NCBI GenBank assembly: GCA_017643585.1
Contig: JAEPND010000007.1
Coordinates: forward strand, 1 to 64,000
Origin: Maricaulis sp.
GTDB taxonomy: Bacteria > Pseudomonadota > Alphaproteobacteria > Caulobacterales > Maricaulaceae
Reading direction: 5' to 3'
Length of the DNA: 64,000 nt
A model generated the notes under the pieces. The model saw only the letters and a list, made by a program, of their open reading frames with translations. It did no database searches and was not told the origin of the DNA. Position numbers and translations under genes: made by a program. Positions 53,543 through 62,848 of this stretch are shown in pieces; position 1 is the stretch's first letter; each line of letters starts with the position of its first letter.

Positions 53543-53971
53543 GTGAAGGTGAGGATTAAATCGCGGTTCCCGGTGCGGCTTGGAACTGTTTTGTTCGCAG
53601 CAACAAGCCTTCTCGCGTCGTGCTCTGGGTCGGTTTGGGCCCAACACCCTTTGGATGGCACCATCTTCTTGGATGGCACCATCTTCGACGTGGATCGACT
53701 GGAGATGTCGAGAAACACCGAACGAGTCTTTGATTTTTATCGTTGCCACTGTCTCGGCGTTGTCGAGAGGAACGAAGAAGCGATTCTTCATTCGTCGCGA
53801 ATTCACGCGACTAACATTTATGTAGCTGAACTCGGAATTGCAGATGGAAGCTACCAGATAGAGTTCTTTTTGCGTTCGGGGTCTTTTCGGAGACTGTTTG
53901 ACTTTCTTGGTGTCGGGTTTGGTTCCGCTCAGGACGAAGCAAGCTCCAATTTTGTTGTCGACTATGGATGA
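53543..53971 (+). CDS. Putative lipoprotein, truncated by an in-frame TGA
   Basis: From GTG 53543, after GGAGGGAGAG, it encodes a basic N-terminus, a hydrophobic stretch (GTVLFAATSLLASC) and a lipobox LASC with cysteine 27. Mature sequence includes DGTIFLDGTIFDVDRLEMSR, where a tandem 18-bp duplication repeats six residues. RIHATNIYVAELGIADGSYQ follows. The frame stops at 53969-53971 but continues open for another 155 codons in register, so this is probably the 5' half of a broken gene. No family is recognised. Confidence 0.5.
   Translation: MKVRIKSRFPVRLGTVLFAATSLLASCSGSVWAQHPLDGTIFLDGTIFDVDRLEMSRNTERVFDFYRCHCLGVVERNEEAILHSSRIHATNIYVAELGIADGSYQIEFFLRSGSFRRLFDFLGVGFGSAQDEASSNFVVDYG
53651..53686 (+). 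repeat. Tandem 18-bp duplication
   Basis: TTGGATGGCACCATCTTC occurs twice back to back, adding six residues (LDGTIF) in frame to the lipoprotein. Confidence 0.95.
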
Positions 53972-54439
53972 ACGCGTGGCGGGGCCGAGACTTCAGCCGG
54001 TGACCAGCTTTATGTCGCGCCGGCTGTTTGCGTCGTGGACCGATCAAGTGAGCGTGTCAGTGTGCGGATCAATGGCCAAGCGGCGTCTCAGTTTGGTGAC
54101 TCGGAGTTTGGGGAAATCGCGAAGTGCTACTCGGTCGGCATACTGGCCGTTCTTGGCTTTGAAGGATTTGCACAGGGCGAGCCATTCGATGTCGGGGTTT
54201 CGGACCCGCCTGATTTGAACCACCGAATTGTATACCGAGGTTCGGTGATTGGGTTCATGCAATCGTTTGAAACGCAGTGTGCGATGGCGTTGTTCAGGCT
54301 TCTGCCGAACGGTTCCCAAAACGCGCGGGACTATTTCGAGCAGAGTATAGAAGTGTCTGAGGCAACACGCGGTTGGCGGAGAAATTCATGTCTACCGACG
54401 CGTGGCGTTCCTTTGGAACGCTTGGATGAATGGCGCTAG
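53972..54439 (+). pseudogene. 3' part of the stop-interrupted lipoprotein gene
   Basis: The frame of the preceding ORF resumes directly after the TGA and runs to 54439. It includes AETSAGDQLYVAPAVCVVDR, RVSVRINGQAASQFGDSEFG and FETQCAMALFRLLPNGSQNA. An internal start at 54035 is only nominal, as there is no ribosome site that I would trust. The composition matches the first half (AT-richer than the chromosome). Together they would make about 298 residues. Confidence 0.5.
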
Positions 54440-54510
54440 TGGGGAAGGCGGGCGCACACCGTTTCCACACCAGCACCCCCGGTTTCACCCTCACCGCAAC
54501 CGTATCCTGG

Positions 54511-54531
54511 ATCCCGGGGCAAGCCCGGGAT
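54511..54531. repeat. CCCGGG intergenic palindrome
   Basis: ATCCCGGG and CCCGGGAT form an 8-bp stem with a 5-base loop, the shape of REP-like intergenic elements common in Caulobacterales and sphingomonads. It is embedded in the gene-free stretch 54440-54852, where I see no supportable CDS. Confidence 0.6.
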
Positions 54532-54560
54532 GAGGGTGGAATTGACTTGATGTTTCCCAA

Positions 54561-54643
54561 TTCCGTCATCCCACGGTGGTCGCGCAGCGATCATCCGGGG
54601 GACCTCAGCTAACCTGGTCGCCGGATGGTCGAGGTCACCCGGA
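54561..54643. repeat. REP-like dispersed repeat, copy 1
   Basis: The first 54 bases are identical to 55354-55407. The remainder (GGATGGTCGAGGTCACCCGG region) is nearly so. Internal GTCATCCCA, GATCATCC and GGATGGTC segments can pair, giving a complex foldback. It is noncoding. Confidence 0.8.
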
Positions 54644-54852
54644 GAAGGGGGGGAAGACGGTGTGTGGGAAGGGGCGAGCGCTGATCGTGACACCCCGTCT
54701 CGGAGCGAAAGCCGCGCGACCGTTAACGCCGGTGCTCAGGTGGCGCCCCGGCTGAATGGGCGGGAGGTGGTGGGTGTCACTGTTTTTTCCTGGCGAACAG
54801 TGAAAGCCTGATCGGAACTAAAGTAGTAAAATCGCGACAACCGCGTATCGAC

Positions 54853-55080
54853 ATGATCGCGAGCACGAGTCAGGCCATGCGTCTTTTAGCATATGTTTTG
54901 ATGACTTTGGGGGCAGCGCTTGGTGGTTCGGTAATGACCTCAATCGTCCTGCTGTTGAGTCATTTGGATTCTGAAACTGTGTCCATTCAACAAATTTTGG
55001 CTGTATTTCTAGTGTCTACACTTGGTATCTTCTGCATAATTTGGCGCTCGTATGTCGATGGTATCGGTCGTGATGGGTGA
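54853..55080 (+). CDS. Small two-TM membrane protein
   Basis: This 75-aa protein has two hydrophobic segments: LLAYVLMTLGAALGGSVMTS then IVLLL, and ILAVFLVSTLGIFCIIW. A short polar loop (SHLDSETVSIQQ) joins them and the tail is charged (RSYVDGIGRDG). It is AT-richer than its surroundings and flanked on both sides by REP-like repeats, typical of accessory DNA. No clear ribosome site or family is seen. Confidence 0.45.
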   Translation: MIASTSQAMRLLAYVLMTLGAALGGSVMTSIVLLLSHLDSETVSIQQILAVFLVSTLGIFCIIWRSYVDGIGRDG

Positions 55081-55172
55081 GGCTGCTATTTACGCATTCG
55101 AGCAAGAAATTTATCGAAGGGACGATCTTGTATACGGCGCCCAAGCGTGCTCTTCGACAGATGCGCGCCCCT

Positions 55173-55193
55173 CCTCGCCCTCGATGGGCGAGG
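55173..55193. repeat. GC-rich hairpin in intergenic repeat region
   Basis: CCTCGCCC and GGGCGAGG form a perfect 8-bp stem with a 5-base loop. Further stems (CGGCCCTTCGGGCCG at about 55277-55291) follow. The stretch 55081-55498 holds repeats like these and no gene that I can support. Confidence 0.6.
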
Positions 55194-55353
55194 TGGATCC
55201 GCCGGCGCGATAGCGCAGGCGGAGACGGAGTGGGTGCGCGCCGCAGGCGCCAACAAGAGTCTCTTTTCGGCCCTTCGGGCCGCACCCTATCCACCCAATT
55301 CGTGGGCACCTTTTCCATCAAGGGAAAGGAGGAAACAAAATGAGCTCTCTCAT

Positions 55354-55436
55354 TTCCGTCATCCCACGGTGGTCGCGCAGCGATCATCCGGGGGACCTCA
55401 GCTAACCCGGCAGCAGGATGGTCGAGGTCACCCGGA
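55354..55436. repeat. REP-like dispersed repeat, copy 2
   Basis: Second copy of the element at 54561-54643, in the same orientation, with identity over 54 bases and then small changes. It brackets the small membrane-protein gene together with copy 1. Confidence 0.8.
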
Positions 55437-55498
55437 CAAGCCGGGTGATGACCGTGTTTTAGGAGGGAGGGGCGCTAAGAACGCCGAGCGACCCAAAT

Positions 55499-56110
55499 CT
55501 ACCCCGCTCGTTTCTCCATCAGATAGTTGAGCCCGGTCAGCAGGGTCATGGATGCGGTCAGCCATAACGCGCCGATCCAGGCGAGCAGGGCCCAGTCGGT
55601 GGATTGCCATCCCATCACGAAGGCCAACAGCGGGAAACCGGCGGTGAGCATGGCCAGGACGGTTTTGAGTTTGGCCGAGAGCGAGACCGGCAGGGTCTCG
55701 CCGGCGGGCTTGTCGCCGGACACACGCAAGATGGTCACGATGATATCGCGGCTGAGGATCGCGAGGATCGGGACGATGATCTCGACGGGGAAGGACAGGA
55801 TGGCCGCATAGGCGAGCAGATAGCCGTTCACCAGCACCTTGTCGCCGATCGGGTCGAGAAAGGCGCCCAGCGTGCTCTCTGCCTTGAGCTTGCGGGCGAG
55901 GAATCCGTCCAGCCAGTCGGTCAGCGCGGCGAAGACGAAGGCAAACACCGCGAAACTGGCCAGGCCGGTGATCACGGCGACCGGATCGCCCAGGCCTGCC
56001 GGGACCTCACCGCTGGCTTCCCAGCGCCAGGAGAGCCAGAGCGCGACCGCGCCGGCGGCGCCGACAAGAATGCGCAGAAGGGTCAGGATGTTGGGCAGGT
56101 GTCGGATCAT
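55499..56110 (-). CDS. pgsA: CDP-diacylglycerol-glycerol-3-phosphate 3-phosphatidyltransferase
   Basis: This 203-aa integral membrane enzyme makes phosphatidylglycerol phosphate. The CDP-alcohol phosphotransferase motif D..DG..AR...G...D...D is complete: DWLDGFLARKLKAESTLGAF, then LDPIGDK. NILTLLRILVGA is the usual N-terminus. It starts three bases after uvrC. The molybdopterin genes that often follow in alphaproteobacteria are absent; a repeat-rich region is there instead. Confidence 0.95.
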   Translation of the reverse strand: MIRHLPNILTLLRILVGAAGAVALWLSWRWEASGEVPAGLGDPVAVITGLASFAVFAFVFAALTDWLDGFLARKLKAESTLGAFLDPIGDKVLVNGYLLAYAAILSFPVEIIVPILAILSRDIIVTILRVSGDKPAGETLPVSLSAKLKTVLAMLTAGFPLLAFVMGWQSTDWALLAWIGALWLTASMTLLTGLNYLMEKRAG

Positions 56111-56113
56111 GTC

Positions 56114-58006
56114 TCAGCTCTGGAACCAGTCATGTATGCGTTTGGCCATGGCTTTGGACACGCCGTCAACCGCTTCCAGGTCCGCCAGTGCGGCATTTCG
56201 CACCGCCTTGGCCGATCCGAAATGGGCCAGCAGGGCCTTCTTGCGGGACGGGCCGATGCCGGGGACATCGTCCAGCGGATTGTCCGACATGGCTTTCTTG
56301 CGCTTGGCCCGGTGGCCGCCAATGGCAAAACGGTGCGCTTCATCGCGCAGGCGCTGGAGGTAATAGAGAACCGGGTCCTTCATGGGCATTTTGAACGGCG
56401 CTTCACCGGGAAGATAAAAGGCCTCGCGCCCGGCATCACGTTCCGGTCCCTTGGCGATGGCGGCGATCGGGATATCGGTGACGCCCAGCTCTTCCATCAC
56501 CTTGAGTACGCTGGACAATTGTCCCTTGCCGCCATCGATCAGCACAAGGCTGGGCACAGGCGCGCCTTCCTCTCTTTCCTTTAGCAGGCGCGAGAAACGC
56601 CGGCGCATCATGGCGGCCATCATGGCGAAATCGTCGTTTGTGGCGGCGTCATCGCCCTTCATGTTGAACCGGCGATAATGGTTTTTCTCGAAGCCTTCCG
56701 GCCCGGCGACAATCATCGCGCCCAGCGCATTGGTGCCCTGGATGTGGGAGTTGTCATAGACCTCGATCCGGGTCGGCTCCTCCTCCAGCTTGAAGACACG
56801 TTGCACACCCTGCAGCAGCTGGGTCTGGGTGGCGCTTTCCGCCAGGCGGCGGGCGAGGGCCTCGCGGGCATTGTGGGCGGTCTGGTCGACCAGTTTCTTC
56901 TTCTCGCCGCGCTGGGGCACCAGCAGGTTGACCTTGCGTTCCGCGCGCAGGGACAGCGCTTCGGAGATCAGCTCGCGCTCTTCCACCGTGTGGGAGAGCA
57001 GGATCGTGCCAGGTGCGGGACGGTCGTCGTAGAACTGCGCCAGGAAGGCGGCCAGCACGTCAGCGGGTTCCGCCTCGCTGTCATGGCGCGGGAAGAAAGA
57101 CTGGTTGCCCCAGTTCTGACCGGCCCGGAAAAAGAAGACCTGGACACAGGACTTGCCGCCATCCTGGGCGACGGCGATGACGTCTGCTTCCTCGATCCCG
57201 TCCGGATTGATGCCCTGGTCGGTGGTCACCGCAGCGATGGCGCGGATGCGGTCGCGCAGACGGGCAGCGAGTTCGAAATCCAGCTCGTCCGAGGCGGTCT
57301 GCATGCGGTCCTGCAAGTCCTCGCGCAGGGCATTGGATTTGCCGCGCAGGAAATCCGTCGCCTGGGAGACCAGCTCGTCATAGGCCTGCGGCGTGGCAAG
57401 ATCCACGCACGGACCAGCGCAGCGCTTGATCTGGTAGAGCATGCAGGGGCGGGTGCGGCCTTCATAGACACTGTCGGTACAGGTGCGCAGCATGAAGGCT
57501 TTCTGCAGCGTGTTGAGCGTGTGATTGACCGCACCGACCGAGGCGAACGGGCCGAAATAATCGCCCTTCACCTTGCGTGCGCCGCGGTGTTTGAGCAATT
57601 GCGGCGCGGCGTGATCGCGGCGGATCAGGATATAGGGGAAGCTCTTGTCATCGCGCAGCAGGATATTGAAGCGCGGCTTTAATCGCTTGATCAGATTGGC
57701 TTCCAGCAGCAGCGCCTCGGTCTCGGTCTGCGTCACCACGAACTCCATGGAGCGGGTGAGGGCGATCATCAGGGCGATGCGATTGGAGTGGCCGCGGCCA
57801 TTGGCATAATTGCTGACGCGGTTTTTCAGATTGCGGGCCTTGCCGACATACAAAACCGCCCCATCCTCGTCGAACATGCGGTAGACGCCCGGCTTTGACG
57901 GCAGGCGTTTGACATAGTCGGCGATGAGCTCGGGTCCATGCAGCGATTGCGCTGGCTCGCCGGACGCGGCATCTATCTCAGACGACGTGGGTTTCGAGGA
58001 CGACAT
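56114..58006 (-). CDS. uvrC: Excinuclease ABC subunit C
   Basis: This is 630 aa from [10 protein letters not shown]. The GIY-YIG nuclease is in [20 protein letters not shown], the UvrB-binding UVR motif near [20 protein letters not shown], the RNase H-like second nuclease with [20 protein letters not shown] and [20 protein letters not shown], and C-terminal helix-hairpin-helices ([20 protein letters not shown]). It makes the dual incisions in nucleotide excision repair. Its start codon overlaps that of the divergent reductase gene by two bases. An upstream start at 58042 is possible. Confidence 0.95.
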   Translation of the reverse strand: MSSSKPTSSEIDAASGEPAQSLHGPELIADYVKRLPSKPGVYRMFDEDGAVLYVGKARNLKNRVSNYANGRGHSNRIALMIALTRSMEFVVTQTETEALLLEANLIKRLKPRFNILLRDDKSFPYILIRRDHAAPQLLKHRGARKVKGDYFGPFASVGAVNHTLNTLQKAFMLRTCTDSVYEGRTRPCMLYQIKRCAGPCVDLATPQAYDELVSQATDFLRGKSNALREDLQDRMQTASDELDFELAARLRDRIRAIAAVTTDQGINPDGIEEADVIAVAQDGGKSCVQVFFFRAGQNWGNQSFFPRHDSEAEPADVLAAFLAQFYDDRPAPGTILLSHTVEERELISEALSLRAERKVNLLVPQRGEKKKLVDQTAHNAREALARRLAESATQTQLLQGVQRVFKLEEEPTRIEVYDNSHIQGTNALGAMIVAGPEGFEKNHYRRFNMKGDDAATNDDFAMMAAMMRRRFSRLLKEREEGAPVPSLVLIDGGKGQLSSVLKVMEELGVTDIPIAAIAKGPERDAGREAFYLPGEAPFKMPMKDPVLYYLQRLRDEAHRFAIGGHRAKRKKAMSDNPLDDVPGIGPSRKKALLAHFGSAKAVRNAALADLEAVDGVSKAMAKRIHDWFQS

Positions 58007-58766
58007 GGCGGACAAGATCGCGCTGGTTACGGGTGGCGGCAAGCGCCTGGGTGCTAAAATCGTGGAAGGCCTGGCCGAGGACGGCTGGCACGTGCTGATT
58101 CACTACAATGAATCGGGCGAGGAGGCGGAAGCCCTCAAACAGCGCCTTACCGACAACGGTGGGTCAGCAGAGATCTGTCAGCTGGATCTGGAAAACTCGG
58201 CGCAGGTCGCAGCGTTTGTGCACAAGGCCGGCCGCATCGATGCGCTGGTCAATTCCGCCTCCCTGTTCGAAATGGACCGTCCCGAGGATGTCGGCCCGGA
58301 CATGCTGGAGCGCATGATGCGGGTCAATCTGATGGCGCCCGTCCTGCTGGCTTCAGAAATGGCCAAGGCGCATGAGGGGCGCGCCTCGGGCTGTGTGATC
58401 AATGTGTTGGACCAGAAACTGTTCAATCTGAACCCTGATTTCTTCTCCTACACCCTGTCCAAATACGCGCTTCTCGGTGCGACCCAGACCATGGCCATGG
58501 CGCTGGCCCCGCGTGTGCGGGTCAACGCGGTGGCGCCGGGCATCACGCTGCCTTCGGGGGGGCAGAGCGTGGAAGAGTTCGAACGCGCCCACAGCCTCAA
58601 CCCGATGCAGGGCGGGTCCACGCCGGAGGATATTGTCCGCACGGTGCGTTTCATCCTTGCGACACCGTCCATGACGGGCGAGACCATCATTGTGGATGGC
58701 GGCCAGCATCTGGACGCCCGCCCGCGCGACGTCATGTACGCGCCGGGAATTCAGGAGGATCGCTGA
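58005..58766 (+). CDS. FolM-like pteridine reductase (SDR family)
   Basis: This 253-aa short-chain dehydrogenase begins with [20 protein letters not shown]. That is the TGxxxRxG cofactor motif of FolM and PTR1 rather than the usual TGxxxGxG. Its triad fits PTR1: D135 (NVLDQK), Y148 and K152 (SYTLSKYA), with Asp replacing the usual Ser. It probably reduces dihydromonapterin or dihydrofolate with NADPH. GAGGA lies five bases before the ATG, inside uvrC. folB follows with a one-base overlap, supporting a pterin role. Confidence 0.85.
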   Translation: MADKIALVTGGGKRLGAKIVEGLAEDGWHVLIHYNESGEEAEALKQRLTDNGGSAEICQLDLENSAQVAAFVHKAGRIDALVNSASLFEMDRPEDVGPDMLERMMRVNLMAPVLLASEMAKAHEGRASGCVINVLDQKLFNLNPDFFSYTLSKYALLGATQTMAMALAPRVRVNAVAPGITLPSGGQSVEEFERAHSLNPMQGGSTPEDIVRTVRFILATPSMTGETIIVDGGQHLDARPRDVMYAPGIQEDR

Positions 58767-59167
58767 TGCGGCTGGATCAGGTGATCGAAAACGCGCTGGC
58801 CAATGCCACCGGGCGCGACGTCTTTGTCTATCGCCTCGAAGGCGTGAAGATGGATATCGAGATCGGTATCCACGACTATGAGCGCGGCGTGAAACAGCGT
58901 GTCCTGGTCGATGTCGTCACCCTGGTCGACAAGGCCTGGAGCGGCGATGACGACATCAACACCGTGGTCGATTACGACTATATCCTGCACGGCATCAAGG
59001 ACATGGAAGAGCGCCAGTTCGACCTCCAGGAGACCCTGTGCGGTGAGATTCTGGACATCGCACTGGGCCCCGACAGCGTCGTTGCGGCACAGGTCACCAC
59101 GCGCAAGCTGGACGCCTATCCGGACGCGGAAGCTGTGGGACTGACGCGGTTTCGTCGGAAGGGGTGA
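58766..59167 (+). CDS. folB: Dihydroneopterin aldolase family protein
   Basis: This 133-aa FolB-type protein has FVYRLEGVKMDIEIGIHDYE then RGVKQRVLVDV, with the catalytic Glu of the DYERG region, and VVDYDYILHGIKDMEERQFD. The C-terminal TTRKLDAYPDAEAVG replaces the common RKPxAP. FolB releases glycolaldehyde from dihydroneopterin in folate synthesis. The coupled pteridine reductase gene (TGATG junction) supports a tetrahydropterin role. Confidence 0.88.
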   Translation: MRLDQVIENALANATGRDVFVYRLEGVKMDIEIGIHDYERGVKQRVLVDVVTLVDKAWSGDDDINTVVDYDYILHGIKDMEERQFDLQETLCGEILDIALGPDSVVAAQVTTRKLDAYPDAEAVGLTRFRRKG

Positions 59168-59178
59168 GTCTACCCCTT
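59159..59178. terminator. Hairpin across convergent stop codons
   Basis: AAGGGGT and ACCCCTT pair over 7 bp around a 6-base loop, spanning the folB stop and the stop of the convergent kinase gene. There is no long T-run. Confidence 0.5.
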
Positions 59179-60486
59179 ATCTGCCTTCTGCAGTGAGAGC
59201 GCGAAACGGCTGCCGATGCCGGGTTCGCTGCGGACAGTGATGCGGGCGAAGTTGAGATCGGCCAGGTCTCTGGCCAGGGACAGGCCCAGCCCCGTGCCCT
59301 GGGCGGATACCTCTGTTGCATCGGTTTCCCGGTGGAAGGGTTCGAAAATGCGTTCGAGCGCGTCTGCGGACAGGCCGATACCTTCGTCCTGGATGGCGAT
59401 CACGGCATGCTCGTCGTCTTCGTCCACCTCAACCGTGACAGCGCCGCCCTGCGGCGAGTAGCGGATGGCATTTTCCAGCAACATGCCGACGATGCGATGC
59501 ACGTGGCGGATATCGCCCACGGCCAGGATTTCGTCGCGGCCGCCGTCCGCGAGGGTGAGCTGGACCCCGGCATCCATCGCCATCTGCTGGAAGGGTGCCA
59601 TGGCATTTTCCGCCTCCCAGATGGCATCGAAGGTTTCCGGGACGCTGGGCATCTTGCCGCCGGCAATCTTGGACATGTCCAGGATGTCGTTGATGATGCG
59701 GGCCAGGCGATCACCGGCGGTCTTGATCGTCTCCGCCTGTTCAGTGGCCCGGTTTGTGTCCTCAGCGATATATCCCTCGCGGACCAGCAATTCGGAAAAA
59801 CCGATAATGGCGTTGAGGGGCGTGCGTAGCTCGTGCGATGCGTTGGCCAGGAAGCTGGCCTGCATCTGTTCGGCATTGCGTGAGATGTCGAGCGCATGCT
59901 CCAGCTCCACCCGCGCGGTGTTCAATGCGTCCAGTGCCCAGATGTGGCGCAGCTGGGCGGCTGTGAGCGCGGCGATGGACTCGAACAATTCCTGGCTTTT
60001 CTCGGAAAAGAAGGCCGGTTCGACATGTTCGCTGTCGATCACTCCGATGACGCGCTCGCCGTCGAGTATCGGGACGCACAGCTCCGAGCGGGCCTGCATC
60101 AGGTCCTGAACATATCGCTCGTCGCCGGTCAGGTCATCGACGCGGATCGACCGGCCGGAGGTGGCGACGCTGCCGGTAATGCCGGAACCGATCGGTATGG
60201 TGAGGCGGTTGACGATCTCGGTGTCGTCTTCATCGAGGGTCTTCTCGCCGATCGCCGCCATCTGGACAAGCTCACCGCGATCGCGGTCGAGCTTGTAGAC
60301 AACACAATCGATATAGCCCAGCCGCGCCACGACATTGCGCGCGACATAGCGATACAGCTCCGTTTCCTCCCGGATGCTCGCGACATCGACGGCGAATTCG
60401 CGAAACACCCGAATCGGATCGAGCGCCGTGGGCGGTGTTGCCCCGGAGGTCTCGGGCTTGGGAAATTGTGCGGGCACTGACGACAT
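59170..60486 (-). CDS. GAF-domain sensor histidine kinase
   Basis: About 438 aa from ATG 60486 (MSSVPAQ). A GAF domain (about residues 35-185, with IPIGSGITGSVATSGRSIRV and ELCVPILDGERVIGVIDSEH) replaces membrane segments, so it is cytosolic. The H box is FLANASHELRTPLNAIIGFS. The ATPase domain has LLENAIRYSPQGG, IQDEGIGLS and GTGLGLSLARDL. There is no receiver domain and no adjacent response regulator, so it is an orphan kinase. Confidence 0.92.
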   Translation of the reverse strand: MSSVPAQFPKPETSGATPPTALDPIRVFREFAVDVASIREETELYRYVARNVVARLGYIDCVVYKLDRDRGELVQMAAIGEKTLDEDDTEIVNRLTIPIGSGITGSVATSGRSIRVDDLTGDERYVQDLMQARSELCVPILDGERVIGVIDSEHVEPAFFSEKSQELFESIAALTAAQLRHIWALDALNTARVELEHALDISRNAEQMQASFLANASHELRTPLNAIIGFSELLVREGYIAEDTNRATEQAETIKTAGDRLARIINDILDMSKIAGGKMPSVPETFDAIWEAENAMAPFQQMAMDAGVQLTLADGGRDEILAVGDIRHVHRIVGMLLENAIRYSPQGGAVTVEVDEDDEHAVIAIQDEGIGLSADALERIFEPFHRETDATEVSAQGTGLGLSLARDLADLNFARITVRSEPGIGSRFALSLQKADKG

Positions 60487-60561
60487 GAAGACAGGCAAAT
60501 GTTTGAGATTACTTGCTGCTTCTCACAAACACCCGCCTGCCGCCAGTCATATAGGATACGG

Positions 60562-61746
60562 TCAGCGCTTCACGATCGGCTGCAGCTTGCCATAGGTCAG
60601 CGAACGCCAGAGCCATTCCAGCGGACCGAACTTGAAGCGGGATAGCCATAGCGGCGACCAGATCAGCTGGATGGCCCAGACCAGCAGGACCAGTTTGAGC
60701 TGGTCGACCCGTTCAACCGTGCCGAACAGTCCAAGCCCCGGCGCACCGACAAAGATGAAGGTCATGATCAGCGTCTGGCTCAGATAATTGGTGAAGGCCA
60801 TGCGGCCGACACTGGCGAACCAGGCAATCACGAGTTTGAACAGGCCGACTTTGGACAACAGCATCACCAGGTTGGCATAGCCGAAGGCGAGGACCACGCT
60901 GCCGAAGAAGGACCAGGCAAGGCCGTCGGCCTTGGCCTGGGGGGAGAACTCGCCGGAGATCATCGTCGTGGTGGACATCCAGTTGAGATAGACGCCAACA
61001 GCGATGACGACGACCGAGAGGATGAGATAGCGCGACGTGCTCCAGGCGGCAGAGAGGAACCCGCTCTTGTAAAGCGCCATGCCGATGAACATGAGGCCCA
61101 GCGTCCGTGGGCCCATGAAGATCAGGCTGACCACCTGGCCGATGCCCGCAAACATGGCGTTGAGCGGGATATGATTGATGAAACCGGCCTGGAAGCTGGT
61201 GATCATGTTCTCCTGGATGCCGGCCATCATCTGTTGTTCTTCCGACGCGCCTTCCGGCGGCGTGAACAGGGCACCGAGATAGGTCAGGCCCACCATGATG
61301 GCGCCGCCGATCAGGATCAGGAGAATGCCGAAGAAGGTCAGCTTGCCGACCGACATCTTGCGGGCGCTGACGGCGATCATGCCGAGAATGGCGTAGTGGA
61401 CCAGGATGTCCCCCCACCAGAAGACATAGGCATGGATGGCCCCGATCAGGAGCAGCCAGAGCATGCGCGGAAAGTGTTTGCCTGTAGTGTCGCCTTCGCC
61501 GGCCATCAGGATGATGCCCGCCCCGAACAGGGTGGAGAAAATCGTGATGAATTTCATCGCGAAGAAGGTATGGGCGACGGACCAGACGGTCAGATTGGCG
61601 CCGGTCAGATCCATCATCATGGTGGGATCGTCATAGGCCATCGGGGTCATCGCGAACCCCTGTACATTCATCATGAGAATACCCAGCACGGCAATTCCGC
61701 GCAGCGCATCAATACTCACAAGTCGATTGGATTGTGGTTCAGCCAT
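60562..61746 (-). CDS. DUF418 family membrane protein (YeiB-like)
   Basis: This 394-aa polytopic protein opens with RLVSIDALRGIAVLGILMMN. It has FSTLFGAGIILMAGEGD, LLLIGAIHAYVFWWGDILVH and, near the end, GRMAFTNYLSQTLIMTFIFV, then WLSRFKFGPLEWLWRSLTYG. Those are the acyltransferase-3-like N-terminus and DUF418 C-terminus. The function of the family is unknown. GGGGAG precedes the ATG. Confidence 0.93.
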   Translation of the reverse strand: MAEPQSNRLVSIDALRGIAVLGILMMNVQGFAMTPMAYDDPTMMMDLTGANLTVWSVAHTFFAMKFITIFSTLFGAGIILMAGEGDTTGKHFPRMLWLLLIGAIHAYVFWWGDILVHYAILGMIAVSARKMSVGKLTFFGILLILIGGAIMVGLTYLGALFTPPEGASEEQQMMAGIQENMITSFQAGFINHIPLNAMFAGIGQVVSLIFMGPRTLGLMFIGMALYKSGFLSAAWSTSRYLILSVVVIAVGVYLNWMSTTTMISGEFSPQAKADGLAWSFFGSVVLAFGYANLVMLLSKVGLFKLVIAWFASVGRMAFTNYLSQTLIMTFIFVGAPGLGLFGTVERVDQLKLVLLVWAIQLIWSPLWLSRFKFGPLEWLWRSLTYGKLQPIVKR

Positions 61747-61803
61747 GCTGGTCTCCCCTGTCTGGGCGGCAAGCTAGACCGACACGGGTCACAAGTCTCG
61801 GGG

Positions 61804-61827
61804 AAAAACGGGGAGGCTGTCCCCCGT
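61804..61827 (-). terminator. Intrinsic terminator of the antiporter gene
   Basis: On the minus strand ACGGGG and CCCCGT form a 6-bp stem with an 8-base loop, followed by TTTTT, ten bases after the antiporter stop. Confidence 0.75.
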
Positions 61828-61837
61828 CAGACATCAA

Positions 61838-62821
61838 TCAGAGGATGCTCTGGGCGAGCACGGCGATATAGCCCACATAGGCTACAAACAGGAGCAGGCC
61901 GAGAAAACGTCCGATCGGTCGACGCGCGAGCACGATCCCGGCGATCACGATGCTTGCGGCCAGCATGACCCAGAAATCCAGGGCGAAGAAGCCATCGGGT
62001 ACCGGCAGTTCTGCGCCGACTGCGCCCGCGGCAATACCAGTCGCGCCACCGACGGCGAAGACGTTGAAAATGTTCGAGCCCAGCACATTTCCGATCGCCA
62101 GGTCTGCCTGGCGACGGATCGACGCCATCACCACGGTGGCCAGTTCGGGAAGCGAGGTTCCGAATGCAAGCGCGGTCAGTCCGATGATTGATTCGTCGAT
62201 ATCCAGCGCGCGCGCGGCCTCAGTGCCGCCAACGACAATCATCTGTGCACCAACAGGCAGGGCGATCAGGCCCACGGCCAGCGAGAACAGGATCCCGCTC
62301 CATTTGTGAGGCAGGCCTTCAATTCCATCGATATCGGTCAGCTCGGCCAGGCTTGGATCATCGGTCTTGCCACGGGCCAGAAAGCCCAGGATGAGCACAT
62401 AGGCGATGATCGTCGCGAACAAGCCGTATCCTTCAACCGGAGTGATTTGGTGATCATAGCCGACACCAATCAATGCAATCGCTGCGACCAGCGCGAAAAT
62501 GGCATTGCGGCGAACACCGGGCGTGGTGGTCGCGATCGCTCCGAACACGGCGGGAAGTCCAAGCACAAGAAGGAAATTGGCAATGTTGGAGCCGACGATG
62601 TTGCCCATCGCCAGACCAGGGGCTCCTGCCAGGGCAGACTGCACGCTGACCACAAGTTCCGGCGCTGACGTGCCGAAGGCAACAATCGTCAGACCGACAA
62701 AAAGTGAGGGCAGTTTCCAACGGCGTGCCAGGCCGGCTCCGCCTCGTACCAGAAAATCGCCACCAAACAGGAGAACGACAATCCCGCCGAGAATCAATGC
62801 AATGAAAACCGGAGCCGACAT
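61838..62821 (-). CDS. Calcium/sodium antiporter (CaCA family)
   Basis: About 327 aa from ATG 62821 (TTG 62833 also in frame). The two inverted alpha-repeats are clear: VAFGTSAPELVVSVQSALAG, then GNIVGSNIANFL; and LAFGTSLPELATVVMASIRR, then GNVLGSNIFNVF. There are about ten membrane helices. YrbG-like members exchange Ca2+ for Na+ or H+. A 26-codon membrane ORF lies just upstream on the same strand. Confidence 0.93.
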   Translation of the reverse strand: MSAPVFIALILGGIVVLLFGGDFLVRGGAGLARRWKLPSLFVGLTIVAFGTSAPELVVSVQSALAGAPGLAMGNIVGSNIANFLLVLGLPAVFGAIATTTPGVRRNAIFALVAAIALIGVGYDHQITPVEGYGLFATIIAYVLILGFLARGKTDDPSLAELTDIDGIEGLPHKWSGILFSLAVGLIALPVGAQMIVVGGTEAARALDIDESIIGLTALAFGTSLPELATVVMASIRRQADLAIGNVLGSNIFNVFAVGGATGIAAGAVGAELPVPDGFFALDFWVMLAASIVIAGIVLARRPIGRFLGLLLFVAYVGYIAVLAQSIL

Positions 62822-62848
62822 GGAAACACTCAATACTCTGAGAACAGG

